Below are positions 7,704 to 15,916 of a DNA stretch of 64,000 nucleotides, piece after piece. The stretch lies in contig JAXMAR010000002.1 of the NCBI GenBank assembly GCA_046350295.1, forward strand, positions 186,001 to 250,000, read 5' to 3'. Origin of the DNA: JAXMAR01 sp046350295 (GTDB lineage Bacteria; Planctomycetota; Planctomycetia; Gemmatales; Gemmataceae). The notes under the pieces are model-generated. The model ran no database searches, was not told the DNA's origin, and worked only from the letters and a program-made list of their open reading frames with translations. The translations under genes were made by a program, and so were the position numbers. Each line of letters opens with the position of its first letter. Positions within the stretch are counted from its first letter, which is position 1.

Positions 7704-9281
7704 TCAAGGCCGCGACCATTCCAACTCCTCGGACAGGCGCTCCAGCGCTTCGCGGACGTGGTAAGCCAGCTCGGCGTTGGGGGAATCGGCGAGCCGGTCG
7801 AGGTCAGGCCAGAGAAGGAAGAGGTTCTCCGAAGCGATGGCCTGCACCGCTTCGTGAACGTAGTGCACGTCCTCGCCGGAGAGGCCCTGGCGGAACCAGT
7901 GCAGGGCCTGGCGCTCGCCAAGCCGCGCGAAGGCCGCGCGGGCGGCGGTGCGGACCTCGAAGCTCGGATCACGGCGGCCCTCGTCGAGGCACTCCTGCAC
8001 GACGCGGCGATCGATGGGCTCCCACCAGCCCAGGCTCCCCAGAGCGGCGACGCGGTAGGTCGGGTCCCAATCGCGGCTCGCCAGCGCCAGGAACCTCTCC
8101 GTTTGCGCCGAGGCGTGGCCGCGCAGAGCGCGCAGGATCATGCGGTAGGGCACATCCGGAGGCAACGACGGGCGCCGCGGCGGCATGGAGCGGCGCCGGC
8201 TGCGGGCGCGCCGATCCATGGGTACCAAGCGGCGCGCCTCTTCCCGTAGCCACGGGCCGACGCGCTCGTCTTTCGACCAGGTCAGCGCGGCGATCGCTTG
8301 CTCGCGTTGGACCGCGCTCAGGCGCGGTAAGCGCGGCAGCAAGCGGTCCGCGGCGTCGATGCGCAGGTCTTCGATCGCGACAAGGAGATCGGACAGATCA
8401 CGCTCGGCGCCGCGGTCCAGCCGCCGCAGCAGCGCCTTGGGCGCGTCGGCGAGGTATTCCACCACCATCGGCTCGATGGCGCTCAAGCGATGGATTTGCC
8501 AGTCGAAGCCCTCCTGCTCGGCACGGTCCTCACTGAAGATGCGGCGGGCGTGCTCGGCGCGGCGCAGGAAACGGCTCGTCTCCCAGGCGACGCGCGTCAG
8601 CAGCGGATGCCCCGGCGCCCCGGGCTGCTCCCAGAGCCGCTCCAGCACCTCCCCCAAACGGCTTTCGATGACGACGATCGGCTGCAGCCCATAGCGAAGC
8701 CCTTCCAGCGCCCGGTGCAGGAGCTTGAGAGCGGCGCGGCCGCTGGGGCTGTCGAAGTCGCGCAGGTAGCCGCCGAAGCTGAGGAAACAGACCGTTTCGG
8801 CGGCAAAGAAGTGCCCGAGCGGGGCCTCGGCGGCGGCATCGGCGCAGCGGAGCAGATGGGGCAGGCTTTCTTCGCGGTGCAAGGAGCGGAGACTGTAGGC
8901 CAGGTCGATCCAGTACCAGGCTTGCTCCAGCTTGTCGTCGCTGAGGCGGCGCTCCAGCTGGCGCTCCAGAATGACGCCGCAGGTCTCGGTACCGATCTCC
9001 GCCAGGGCCCGCACCTGGAAAACATAATGCATGCCCGGACGCAGGCTCGCCTCGACCGTCGCCACGTCCCCCTGCTCGAGCAGGTTTTGAAAGCGCGTCT
9101 TGGCCGCGGCAACCGCCGCCTCGTTGACGTGACCGCTCTGGAAGATCTCGAAATGTTGCCGCGTTACCGGCGAAAACGACTGCCCCCAGCCCGGCCGCTC
9201 GCGCCAGCTCCGTCCCAGCAGGAACGCGCCCGCCAGGAGCAGCGGCAGCAGGACACCCAGGATCAGGGCCAGGAGCAACAT
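7704..9281 (-). CDS. Membrane-anchored HEAT-repeat protein
   Basis: 525 residues. Residues 1-24 form one strong membrane segment (LLLALILGVLLPLLLAGAFL); the rest is soluble and alpha-helical. The C-terminal half (about residues 330-520) shows HEAT-like repeats such as RDWDPTYRVAALGSLGW and DPSFEVRTAARAAFARLGER. No enzyme motif is visible. It is likely a scaffold anchored to the cytoplasmic membrane, but I cannot assign a function. It lies downstream of proA on the same strand, with a 150-bp gap carrying repeat sequence. Confidence 0.7.
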   Translation of the reverse strand: MLLLALILGVLLPLLLAGAFLLGRSWRERPGWGQSFSPVTRQHFEIFQSGHVNEAAVAAAKTRFQNLLEQGDVATVEASLRPGMHYVFQVRALAEIGTETCGVILERQLERRLSDDKLEQAWYWIDLAYSLRSLHREESLPHLLRCADAAAEAPLGHFFAAETVCFLSFGGYLRDFDSPSGRAALKLLHRALEGLRYGLQPIVVIESRLGEVLERLWEQPGAPGHPLLTRVAWETSRFLRRAEHARRIFSEDRAEQEGFDWQIHRLSAIEPMVVEYLADAPKALLRRLDRGAERDLSDLLVAIEDLRIDAADRLLPRLPRLSAVQREQAIAALTWSKDERVGPWLREEARRLVPMDRRARSRRRSMPPRRPSLPPDVPYRMILRALRGHASAQTERFLALASRDWDPTYRVAALGSLGWWEPIDRRVVQECLDEGRRDPSFEVRTAARAAFARLGERQALHWFRQGLSGEDVHYVHEAVQAIASENLFLLWPDLDRLADSPNAELAYHVREALERLSEELEWSRP

Positions 9282-9295
9282 GCGTCTTTGGACCC

Positions 9296-9360
9296 GTAGC
9301 CGAAGTCATCCGACTTCGGAGCGCCGCCAGGGACTGAAGCCACGCGACTTCATCTAATCC
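9296..9360. repeat. Degenerate GAAGTC/GACTTC hairpin element
   Basis: Between proA and the HEAT-repeat gene, the stretch reads as two imperfect palindromes: CCGAAGTCATCCGACTTCGG (9300-9319), then GACTGAAGCC...CGACTTCATC. It resembles the element at 3141-3202 in its ACTGAAG/GACTTC core. No coding signal was seen here. Probably a decayed copy of the same dispersed family. Confidence 0.6.
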
Positions 9361-9433
9361 AGACCGGGCTGAAGCCTTCTCAACCGCAGCCAGTCCATTC
9401 CATCTTCCGCTTTCACACCTCGGTTTTCAATTC

Positions 9434-10690
9434 CTATTCCCGAATCTGGCCATCCCCCCAGATGAGGTACTTGTAGCTGCACAACTCCTGCAAGCCGCAT
9501 GGGCCACGAGCGTGGAACTTGTCCGTGCTGATGCCGATCTCGGCGCCGAGGCCGAGCTCGAAGCCGTCGTTGAAGCGCGTGCTGGCATTGACCAGGACGG
9601 CGGCGGCATCGACCTCGCTCAGGAAGCGCTCGGCCGCGAGCAGATCACGCGTGACAATCGCCTCGGTATGGCCGGAGCCGAAGCGGGCGATGTGCGCGAT
9701 GGCCTCGTCGATGCCGTCGACGACTTTCACGGAGAGGATCAGGTCGAGAAACTCGGCGGCGTAATCATCCTCGGTCGCCGCTTTCGCCTGAGGGAGCAGG
9801 GCGCGCGTCCGCGGGCAGCCGCGCAGCTCGACTCCGCGGCTTAGCAGCAGTCCGCCGGCGCCGGGCAAGAACGTCTCGGCGACATCCTGATGGACGAGCA
9901 GGCTTTCGGCGGCGTTGCACACTCCGGGCCGCTGGCATTTGGCGTTGACGATGATCCGCGTCGCCATGTCGAGGTCGGCGCTGCGATCGACGTAGACGTG
10001 GCAATTCCCCATGTAATGCTTGAGAACAGGCATCGTCGCTTCGGCGGCGACGCGGCGGATCAGGCTCTCGCCGCCGCGCGGAATGGCGAGGTCGATGTGC
10101 TGATTGAGGCGCAGCAACTCGCCGACCACGGCCCGGTCGGTCGTCGTCACCAGCTGGACGGCGTCCTCAGGCAAGTCGTTCTCGCTCAACGCCTGAGTCA
10201 GCAGCCCGGCCAAAGCCGTGTTCGAGTGCAGCGCCTCCTTGCCGCCGCGCAGGATGACGGCGTTGCCGCTCTTGACGCACAGGGCGGCGGCGTCGACGGT
10301 AACGTTCGGCCGGGACTCGTAGATGAAGAGGATGACGCCGAGCGGCACGCCGACCTTGTAGACGCGCAGGCCGTTGGGGCGGACGCTGCCGGAGAGGACG
10401 GCGCCGACCGGATCGGACAGGGCCGCGACCTGGCGCATGCCGACCGCGGCGGCTTGAAGGCGAGCGGGCGTGAGACGGAGCCGGTCGACCTGGGCCGCGG
10501 TCAGCTCGTACTGCTTGGCCTGGTCGAGGTCACGCTGGTTGGCGTCGAGAAGGCCGGCGGAGCGGTCCTCGAGCGCGTGAGCGGCGGCGAGCAGCCAGCG
10601 GTTCTTCTGTTCCCCCTTGAGCGTGGCGAGGCGACGCGACGCGGCCCTGGCGCGGCGGGCGATTTCGGCGGCGTAAGCGGCGGGGTCCAT
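9434..10690 (-). CDS. proA: Glutamate-5-semialdehyde dehydrogenase (gamma-glutamyl phosphate reductase)
   Basis: Second step of proline synthesis: NADPH-dependent reduction of gamma-glutamyl phosphate in the cytosol. 418 residues from the ATG at 10690 (MDPAAYAAE), very close to the usual ProA length; the in-frame ATG at 10723 adds 11 unlikely residues. Diagnostic segments are GVPLGVILFIYESRPNVTVD, the catalytic cysteine in CQRPGVCNAAESLL, HYMGNCHVYVD, and the C-terminal VNASTRFNDGFELGLGAEIG followed by ARGPCGLQELCSYKY. No proB is adjacent. The gene follows cdaR on the same strand after a 107-bp gap holding a GC-rich repeat. Confidence 0.95.
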   Translation of the reverse strand: MDPAAYAAEIARRARAASRRLATLKGEQKNRWLLAAAHALEDRSAGLLDANQRDLDQAKQYELTAAQVDRLRLTPARLQAAAVGMRQVAALSDPVGAVLSGSVRPNGLRVYKVGVPLGVILFIYESRPNVTVDAAALCVKSGNAVILRGGKEALHSNTALAGLLTQALSENDLPEDAVQLVTTTDRAVVGELLRLNQHIDLAIPRGGESLIRRVAAEATMPVLKHYMGNCHVYVDRSADLDMATRIIVNAKCQRPGVCNAAESLLVHQDVAETFLPGAGGLLLSRGVELRGCPRTRALLPQAKAATEDDYAAEFLDLILSVKVVDGIDEAIAHIARFGSGHTEAIVTRDLLAAERFLSEVDAAAVLVNASTRFNDGFELGLGAEIGISTDKFHARGPCGLQELCSYKYLIWGDGQIRE

Positions 10691-10723
10691 GTGATCGGCG
10701 CGTTCCGGCGGAAACCGTGGCAC

Positions 10724-10792
10724 AGGCGGCCTCGCCTGCTGGGGCCGGCAGGCCCGGCGGCCTGCCCCACGCGGTTTTGCAACGGTCTCCGA
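10724..10792. repeat. GGGGCAGGCC/GGCCTGCCCC-type GC-rich repeat
   Basis: The proA-cdaR gap carries GGCCTCGCCTGCTGGGGCCGGC followed by a GGCCTGCCCCACGCGG segment. The same words (GGCCTGCCCCACG, GGCAGGCGAGGCC) occur at 49486-49556, so this is one copy of a dispersed hairpin-forming family. No promoter or T-tract could be made out. Confidence 0.6.
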
Positions 10793-10797
10793 CGCGG

Positions 10798-11823
10798 TTA
10801 CTCTTTCCTCGATACCGGCTCGGCGCGGATGGCCCCGCGGTCGATCTCGTCGAGGTAAAAGGCGATCACGGGAGAGCTGTTGCTCAACAGCGTGAAATCC
10901 TTGGGTAATTGTAGACGAACGGGCTCCAGATTTCTGCCGCGCGAAAGCGAAGCGCCGTTCAACTCCACGTAGGCGAGCACCGGCGGTCGCTCGTCCGACG
11001 AGGGGCCGACGATGCGCACCGAGATCTTGCCCGCCTTGTCGTCGGCGAAGCGTGGCCGGTAGGGGAACTCGGGCGGGCAGAGGAATAGGACGGGGACATC
11101 GGTGACTTCGTACGCCTTTTGTTTCGCCACCACGGCGCAGCGAAAGTTCACCTGCTTCGGATTGACGGAAACCGGTCGGCCGTCGATCTCGCTCACCAGG
11201 GCCACTTTGCCGCGCACGAGCGGATCGGCGCCGGAGGGCGGCTCCAGAGCGCAGGGCTGCGTGCTGATCGCGACCGCCTTGTCGAGCACTTCTTGCGGGC
11301 CGCGGACCTGCACGGTGGCCGGCTCGACCTTGATCTGCGACACCTTCAGCTCGCCGGCATATTCCAGACGCACCGGCAGGACCCGTTCGCTCATGCGCTG
11401 GAGGTTGATGCGGCAGGAGCGCGAGTTTTCATCGAGGTCGATGTGGACGCCGGGGGGCGCCTCGATGTGCGTCGGATCGACGCGGATGCTTTCGGTCCAG
11501 GAGAGATCGTTGAGCTTTTCGTCGCTGACCGTCCAGACGACGCTCGCCTTCACGAGCCCGCGCTGGAGGCGTTTCTTCAGTTCGCGCAGGCGGGAACTCG
11601 GACCACTGAACGAGGCGATGATGTGCGGATCGCCGACGACTTCCATGTTGAACAGCTCGCGCTGGCCCGGAGCGAGCTGAATCTGCACCGGGATCTTCTC
11701 CTGGTCGAGCGTCGTCTGAGCCCGGCTGTGCATGTAGAGCCAGATGAGAAAGGCGAGGCTGAACGCGACGAGCATCTCGAGCACGAGATGGCGCCAGCGA
11801 AGGGTGGCTCCGGTTTTCGGCAT
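10798..11823 (-). CDS. cdaR: YbbR-like domain protein, CdaA regulator
   Basis: 341 residues. One N-terminal membrane helix (about residues 13-30, VLEMLVAFSLAFLIWLYMHS) is followed by extracytoplasmic YbbR-type repeats of about 80 residues, e.g. VEPATVQVRGPQEVLDKAVA and the VEVxGP-like KISVRIVGPSSDERPPVLAYV. I choose the ATG at 11823, preceded by GGAGG at good spacing. YbbR/CdaR proteins bind the diadenylate cyclase CdaA and modulate its activity in Firmicutes. Its place directly after cdaA supports the same role here. Confidence 0.85.
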   Translation of the reverse strand: MPKTGATLRWRHLVLEMLVAFSLAFLIWLYMHSRAQTTLDQEKIPVQIQLAPGQRELFNMEVVGDPHIIASFSGPSSRLRELKKRLQRGLVKASVVWTVSDEKLNDLSWTESIRVDPTHIEAPPGVHIDLDENSRSCRINLQRMSERVLPVRLEYAGELKVSQIKVEPATVQVRGPQEVLDKAVAISTQPCALEPPSGADPLVRGKVALVSEIDGRPVSVNPKQVNFRCAVVAKQKAYEVTDVPVLFLCPPEFPYRPRFADDKAGKISVRIVGPSSDERPPVLAYVELNGASLSRGRNLEPVRLQLPKDFTLLSNSSPVIAFYLDEIDRGAIRAEPVSRKE

Positions 11824-11906
11824 GAGCGCCTCCGCATCGGGGGGTGCGTTCTGGGTGCGTTCTGGTCCACCGGGAACGTGGGCCATACCGTTTCGGCGGG
11901 CTCGAA

Positions 11907-12725
11907 TCAAGCCGCCTTGGCCGTCGGCACGGGCGCGCTGACCAGGTCGGCGAGGCGGCGGGCCAGGTTCTCCCGGGCGACGGGCTCCATGCGTCCCCCG
12001 TGGCAGAGCGTGACCCGCCCTGTTTCTTCGCTGACGACCAGGACGATGGCGTCGGTCTCCTCACTGAGACACAGCGCCGCGCGGTGGCGCATGCCGATCA
12101 CGATCTTCTGCGTCGCTTCGGAGACGCGCTCCGTCGAGCGCATCGGCAGCTGACACGCGGCGGCGACGATCCGGCCCCGGGCCAGGATCACCGCCCCGTC
12201 GTGCAGCGGGCTCTTCGGCGCGAACAGGTTTCGAATCAGGCGCGCCGAGATCTGGCTGTCGATCTTTTCCCCGGTCTCCGCGTAGGGGTCGAGCGGCGTC
12301 TCGCGCTGGATGCAGATCAGGGCGCCGACGCCGTCGCGCGACATCGCCTCGGCCGCGTTCGCCAGCGGATCGGCGATCGAGTGCCGCATGGGGGACCAGC
12401 CCTTCCAGATCTTGCTGCGCCCCAGCATCATCAGGCCGCGCCGCAGCTCCGGCTGAAAGATGATGATGAGGCCGAGGAGGGTGGCGGTGAGGAGGTAATC
12501 CAGGACAGTGGAGAGTTCGGGGAGGTCCAGGGCGGCGATGATCACCTGCATCAGCAGGAAAAGCCCGACGACGCAGATGCCCAGGCCGCGGCCCAGGGAC
12601 GAGGCGCCGGTGGACGACTTGCTGAGGAAGCGCAGGAAGGCGAAGAGGACGACCGCCAGGATGGCGATCTGCACGAGGTCGCTCAGACCGAGCGATTCAT
12701 AGACCTGTGCCAGGCGATAGAGCAT
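11907..12725 (-). CDS. cdaA: Diadenylate cyclase (cyclic-di-AMP synthase), CdaA type
   Basis: 272 residues. Three N-terminal membrane helices (about residues 14-35, 50-65, 75-92) are followed by a DAC domain with the two active-site signatures: LHDGAVILARGRIVAA (DGA motif) and the RHR motif in GMRHRAALCLSEETD, then IVLVVSEETG. It condenses two ATP to c-di-AMP at the membrane. The start overlaps the end of folP by 29 bp and is preceded by a purine-rich GGAGGGGGGAG. The gene order folP-cdaA-cdaR indicates one transcript. In Firmicutes the same pair is followed by glmM; here the glmM-like gene is 18 kb away. Confidence 0.93.
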   Translation of the reverse strand: MLYRLAQVYESLGLSDLVQIAILAVVLFAFLRFLSKSSTGASSLGRGLGICVVGLFLLMQVIIAALDLPELSTVLDYLLTATLLGLIIIFQPELRRGLMMLGRSKIWKGWSPMRHSIADPLANAAEAMSRDGVGALICIQRETPLDPYAETGEKIDSQISARLIRNLFAPKSPLHDGAVILARGRIVAAACQLPMRSTERVSEATQKIVIGMRHRAALCLSEETDAIVLVVSEETGRVTLCHGGRMEPVARENLARRLADLVSAPVPTAKAA

Positions 12726-13572
12726 CCTGCTCCCCCCTCCACTCGTTCAGCGTCGCCGCGATGCGAACCACGTCGCGCGTCTCTCTCACGTCGTGCACGC
12801 GGACGATCTGCGCCGCCTCGCGCGCCAGGGCGTCGGCGACGATGGCCAGGGAGCCGATCAGCCGCTCTCCTTCCGGCCGGTCGACCACCTTACCAACAAA
12901 GCCCTTACGAGACACCCCCAAACAAAGCGGCCGGCCCAGCGAGCGGAACTCGGCAAGGCGGGCAAGCAGTTCCAGGCAATGCTCGCGCGTCTTGCCGAAG
13001 CCGACGCCGGGATCGACGGCGATGTTGTCGCGCGGCAGGCCGAGCGCGACCGCAGCATCGACGCGGTCCCGGAGATAGTCGCGGATATCGCGGATGACAT
13101 CGTCGTAATGCGGCGCGATCTGCATCGTCCGAGGCGTCCCTTGCATGTGCATGAGGATGACGCCCGGCTGGAATCGTTGGATGACGGCCGGCATGTCGGG
13201 ATCGCCGGTGAGAGCGGTCACGTCGTTGATCACTTGAGCGCCCAGCGCAAGACACTGGCGGGCGACCTCGGCCTTGTAGGTGTCGACCGAGATCGGGGTT
13301 TCCGTCCGTTTCCGCAGCTCGCGCACGACGGGGACGACGCGACGCAGCTCCTCGTCGAGCGGCACGGGCTCGGCGCCGGGACGGGTCGACTCGCCGCCGA
13401 TGTCGAGGAGGTCGGCGCCTTCGTCGACGAGCGTCAGCGCATGGGCGACCGCGGCGTCGGTATCGAAAAAGCGGCCGCCGTCGGAGAAGCTATCGGGCGT
13501 GGCGTTGACGATGCCCAGAATGAGGGCGCGATGGCCGATGTCGAGCGAGCGGTCGCGGAGGCGCCAGAGCAT
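12697..13572 (-). CDS. folP: Dihydropteroate synthase
   Basis: Joins p-aminobenzoate to dihydropterin pyrophosphate in folate synthesis. 291 residues from ATG 13572 (MLWRLRDRSL); the longer frame to 13644 adds an unlikely leader. Signatures: LILGIVNATPDSFSDGGRF, GADLLDIGGESTRPGA, PISVDTYKAEVARQ, the IDPGVGFGKT-like AVDPGVGFGKTREHCLELL, LGVSRKGFVGKV, and C-terminal RVHDVRETRDVVRIA. TIM-barrel fold, cytosolic. First gene of the folP-cdaA-cdaR run; its stop lies inside the start region of cdaA, suggesting translational coupling. Confidence 0.95.
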   Translation of the reverse strand: MLWRLRDRSLDIGHRALILGIVNATPDSFSDGGRFFDTDAAVAHALTLVDEGADLLDIGGESTRPGAEPVPLDEELRRVVPVVRELRKRTETPISVDTYKAEVARQCLALGAQVINDVTALTGDPDMPAVIQRFQPGVILMHMQGTPRTMQIAPHYDDVIRDIRDYLRDRVDAAVALGLPRDNIAVDPGVGFGKTREHCLELLARLAEFRSLGRPLCLGVSRKGFVGKVVDRPEGERLIGSLAIVADALAREAAQIVRVHDVRETRDVVRIAATLNEWRGEQDALSPGTGL

Positions 13573-13657
13573 GGTGCAGTCGTTGGCTGGGGCTCGGCGG
13601 CAATCGTCGTGGCCGGGGTCGAGGCTTGGCCAGGCCCCGGCCACAACGTTATCCGTG

Positions 13658-14329
13658 TCAGTTCAGTTCCTTGACGTAGATGTTCTTGAACCAGAGCCGA
13701 TCACCGTGGTGCTGTAGCTCGATCGGTCCCTTCGACGGCAGGGCCTTGCCGCGCTGCCAGTAGTTCTCGAGGGGCACCTCGTCGACGACGCGAACGCCGT
13801 TCAGATCGACAGTAACCTTGTCCCCCTTCATGACGATGTGGAAGGTGTTCCACTCGCCGGGCGGGTTATCCGCTTTCTTGGTCGGGTCCTTGGCGTGCTT
13901 CTGGTTGTTGAACAGCCCACCGGAGCCGACCTTGTTGTCCCAGATCTGCACCTGGGGGTTGCCGCGAAGGTAGATGCCGCTGTCGCCGCCTTTGCCGATC
14001 TTCCAGTCGACGAAAAGCTCGATGTCGCCGTAGTCCTTGGCGGTCTGAAGGCTCTGGCCTTTGCCGTCGTAGACGAGGACACCGTCCTCGACTTTCCAGT
14101 GGGGCAGGTACTTCGCGTTCGCCTTTTTGATGGCGTCGGCGTACTGCTCGGGAGTCATCTTGGCCCGCTGGGGCAGTTCAACCAGGCCTTGCCAGTTGGT
14201 CAGGTCCTTGCCGTTGAAAAGAGCGGTGAAACCGGGGGGTGGGGTGTTGTCTTTCTTCGCCCCTTTTTCGCCGGTGGTCGCGGGCGCCGTCAGGACGAGA
14301 AGGGCGGCTCCTAAGAGAAGTGTCCGCAT
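13658..14329 (-). CDS. Secreted DUF1080 protein
   Basis: 223 residues with a short signal peptide (MRTLLLGAALLVLTAPATTG) and one DUF1080 domain: FTALFNGKDLTNWQGL, LFVDWKIGKGGDSGIYLRGN, QIWDNKVGSGGL and the C-terminal GPIELQHHGDRLWFKNIYVK are typical. Extracytoplasmic; the family is associated with beta-sandwich carbohydrate-active proteins of Planctomycetes and Bacteroidetes. The second half is more canonical than that of the DUF1080 protein at 7083. It is probably a separate transcript upstream of folP (85-bp gap). Confidence 0.88.
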   Translation of the reverse strand: MRTLLLGAALLVLTAPATTGEKGAKKDNTPPPGFTALFNGKDLTNWQGLVELPQRAKMTPEQYADAIKKANAKYLPHWKVEDGVLVYDGKGQSLQTAKDYGDIELFVDWKIGKGGDSGIYLRGNPQVQIWDNKVGSGGLFNNQKHAKDPTKKADNPPGEWNTFHIVMKGDKVTVDLNGVRVVDEVPLENYWQRGKALPSKGPIELQHHGDRLWFKNIYVKELN

Positions 14330-14468
14330 CGGAGAGTCTCCTTGGTGAAAGCTTGTGGGTGTGAACCCTTGTTATCGCGCCGCCGCGACCGCTTGGCAAG
14401 CGAAAAGGCGGACGTGGCCGCATGTTTCGAACGTGCCGGCGAAAGCGCCTGACGGAAGCCGTTACCCT

Positions 14469-14489
14469 CCACACGTTGAAAACGTGTGG
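14469..14489. repeat. 9-bp-stem perfect hairpin in intergenic region
   Basis: CCACACGTT, loop GAA, AACGTGTGG. It lies in the 264-bp gap between the divergent DUF1080 gene (start 14329) and the STAS gene (start 14594). A second imperfect copy of the GTGGCC...AACGTG words lies just upstream (about 14412-14442). It could be a dispersed palindromic element or an operator in the shared promoter region. The rest of the gap holds no gene I can recognise. Confidence 0.55.
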
Positions 14490-14593
14490 CCACAAGAATC
14501 CCCAGCCACTTTTCTCGTCACAATCCCCCGCCGCAAGACCATGGGAGGGTGTAAGCGACCGAAGCGCAACCTTGAAGCCGCGAGGAGACGACC

Positions 14594-14872
14594 ATGAAGA
14601 CCCAAGTAACCAACTTCGAACAGCTCGATAGCGTTACGGAAGAGATCGGCGAGGCCGTTGTGCTGCGGCTTCTGGGGCGGGCCACGGCGGGCACGCTGGA
14701 CTACCTCGAAGAATTGCTGCGGAACATCTTGAGCGGACGGCCCGCGAAAGTGGTGATCGAGGGGAGCGAACTGGCGGAACTGGCTTCCGTCGCCGTCTCG
14801 GCTCTCATGCGCTTCGGCCGCGAGATCGCTCGCTTCGGCGGCGAGACACGCATGATTTCCCTCCCTCTTTAG
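14594..14872 (+). CDS. Small STAS-domain-like protein (anti-sigma factor antagonist type)
   Basis: 92 residues. The pattern AVVLRLLGRATAGTLDYLEE, the central strand AKVVIEGSELAELASVAVSA and the closing strand FGGETRMISLPL match the alternating strand-helix layout of STAS domains (SpoIIAA-like). The Ser/Thr normally phosphorylated would sit in the LAELASVAVS loop (a Ser is present). No partner kinase or sigma factor is adjacent. The start ATG is preceded by GAGGAGACGACC, a good ribosome site. The STAS call rests on pattern alone. Confidence 0.65.
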   Translation: MKTQVTNFEQLDSVTEEIGEAVVLRLLGRATAGTLDYLEELLRNILSGRPAKVVIEGSELAELASVAVSALMRFGREIARFGGETRMISLPL

Positions 14873-14925
14873 TTTGAAAACGGGGACGCGACTCTTGAGC
14901 CCCGTCCCAGCGAATACCCGATCCC

Positions 14926-14964
14926 AAAAAAAGGAGACCCGGCCCCCAGGTGAGGCCGGGTCTC
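14926..14964 (-). terminator. Rho-independent terminator for the Pro/Tyr-rich secreted protein gene
   Basis: Perfect 11-bp stem: 14934-14944 GAGACCCGGCC and 14954-14964 GGCCGGGTCTC, 9-nt loop. On the minus strand the stem is followed after one base by a run of seven T (the A-run at 14926-14932). It therefore serves the minus-strand gene ending at 15083. It is the clearest intrinsic terminator in the window. Confidence 0.85.
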
Positions 14965-15082
14965 TGGGCTTTGATCGTCAATGGGTCGAGACCTCCTTTC
15001 CGCTTTCGGAATGGATGTGGACAACGGCTCTGATTCGCGGCCGCGGTCCTTCGCGTAGCGTGTATCGCCCCCGGCGGGCGCC

Positions 15083-15628
15083 TTACCGCCCGGGGTAAAC
15101 CGGAGCGTAGTTCGGCATCGGGTAGGCCGGCATATAGCCCATCGGGACGGGGTTCACCGGCATGTAGCCATAACCCATCGGGTAGGGATAGTAGCCCTGA
15201 TAGTAAGTCGGGTAGTACGGATAGGGTTGGTAGCTGGCCGTATAGACGCCCGGCTGATTGGCCATGGTGACGGCCGGGGCGGCCACGGGCGGCGGCGCGG
15301 TCGGCATCGGGAACACCGGCGCCGGACCCATGACGGGGGCGCCACAGGGGTCGCCGCAGGGAGAATAACCGGCGCCGCACCAGGGTTGGAGGCTCGGCAG
15401 CGCGGCCGGGGCGCAACACGGGGATGGGCAGCAGCCATCGCACGTGATGTTGCCGTAGCAGATCGGCGTGAAAGCGTTATAGGGTCGGCAAACAATGACG
15501 CTCTGGTAGCGGTTGCAGCAACCGCGGCAGCCCAGGCAGCGGTGGAACCAAAACGCGGAGGCGTCGGACACACACAGGGCGATGACCGCCACGCTCAGCG
15601 CGCCCAGGGCGAGAAGCTTCTTTTTCAT
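15083..15628 (-). CDS. Secreted Pro/Tyr/Cys-rich low-complexity protein
   Basis: 181 residues. Signal peptide at residues 1-25 (LLALGALSVAVIALCVSDASA). The mature N-terminal part is cysteine-rich (CLGCRGCCNRY, CDGCCPSPCCAP), and the C-terminal part is a Pro-Tyr-Met-Gly repeat region (YYPYPMGYGYMPVNPVPMGY). No domain recognised. Disulfide-rich low-complexity exported proteins of this kind are common and poorly studied in Gemmata-like planctomycetes; a cell-wall or surface structural role is only a guess. ATG at 15628 is preceded by AAGGGACA. An intrinsic terminator follows its stop. Confidence 0.7.
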   Translation of the reverse strand: MKKKLLALGALSVAVIALCVSDASAFWFHRCLGCRGCCNRYQSVIVCRPYNAFTPICYGNITCDGCCPSPCCAPAALPSLQPWCGAGYSPCGDPCGAPVMGPAPVFPMPTAPPPVAAPAVTMANQPGVYTASYQPYPYYPTYYQGYYPYPMGYGYMPVNPVPMGYMPAYPMPNYAPVYPGR

Positions 15629-15916
15629 GGTAATGTCCCTTCATGGGTCGAGGCCGGGAAGCCGGCGCCTTCCTGACCGCCGGTCGGCGCGTCGTTGCTG
15701 GAACTCTACCACGCTTCGAGGGCTGGCAAGGCGGCGCCGGCGGAAAAAGGCGGTGGCGCGGCGCGGCGGGAAACCGTAGAAAAGGCAGCGCAGGCGCTCT
15801 CGTTGAAACGCGCAGACTTTCTCGATAATTGGGCAATGCAGGCGCCTTTGACTCAAGCGAACGCGCCGGCCGGCCGACGATGGCGCGCCTCGCGGCCCGG
15901 CCAGACGTGATGGCTC

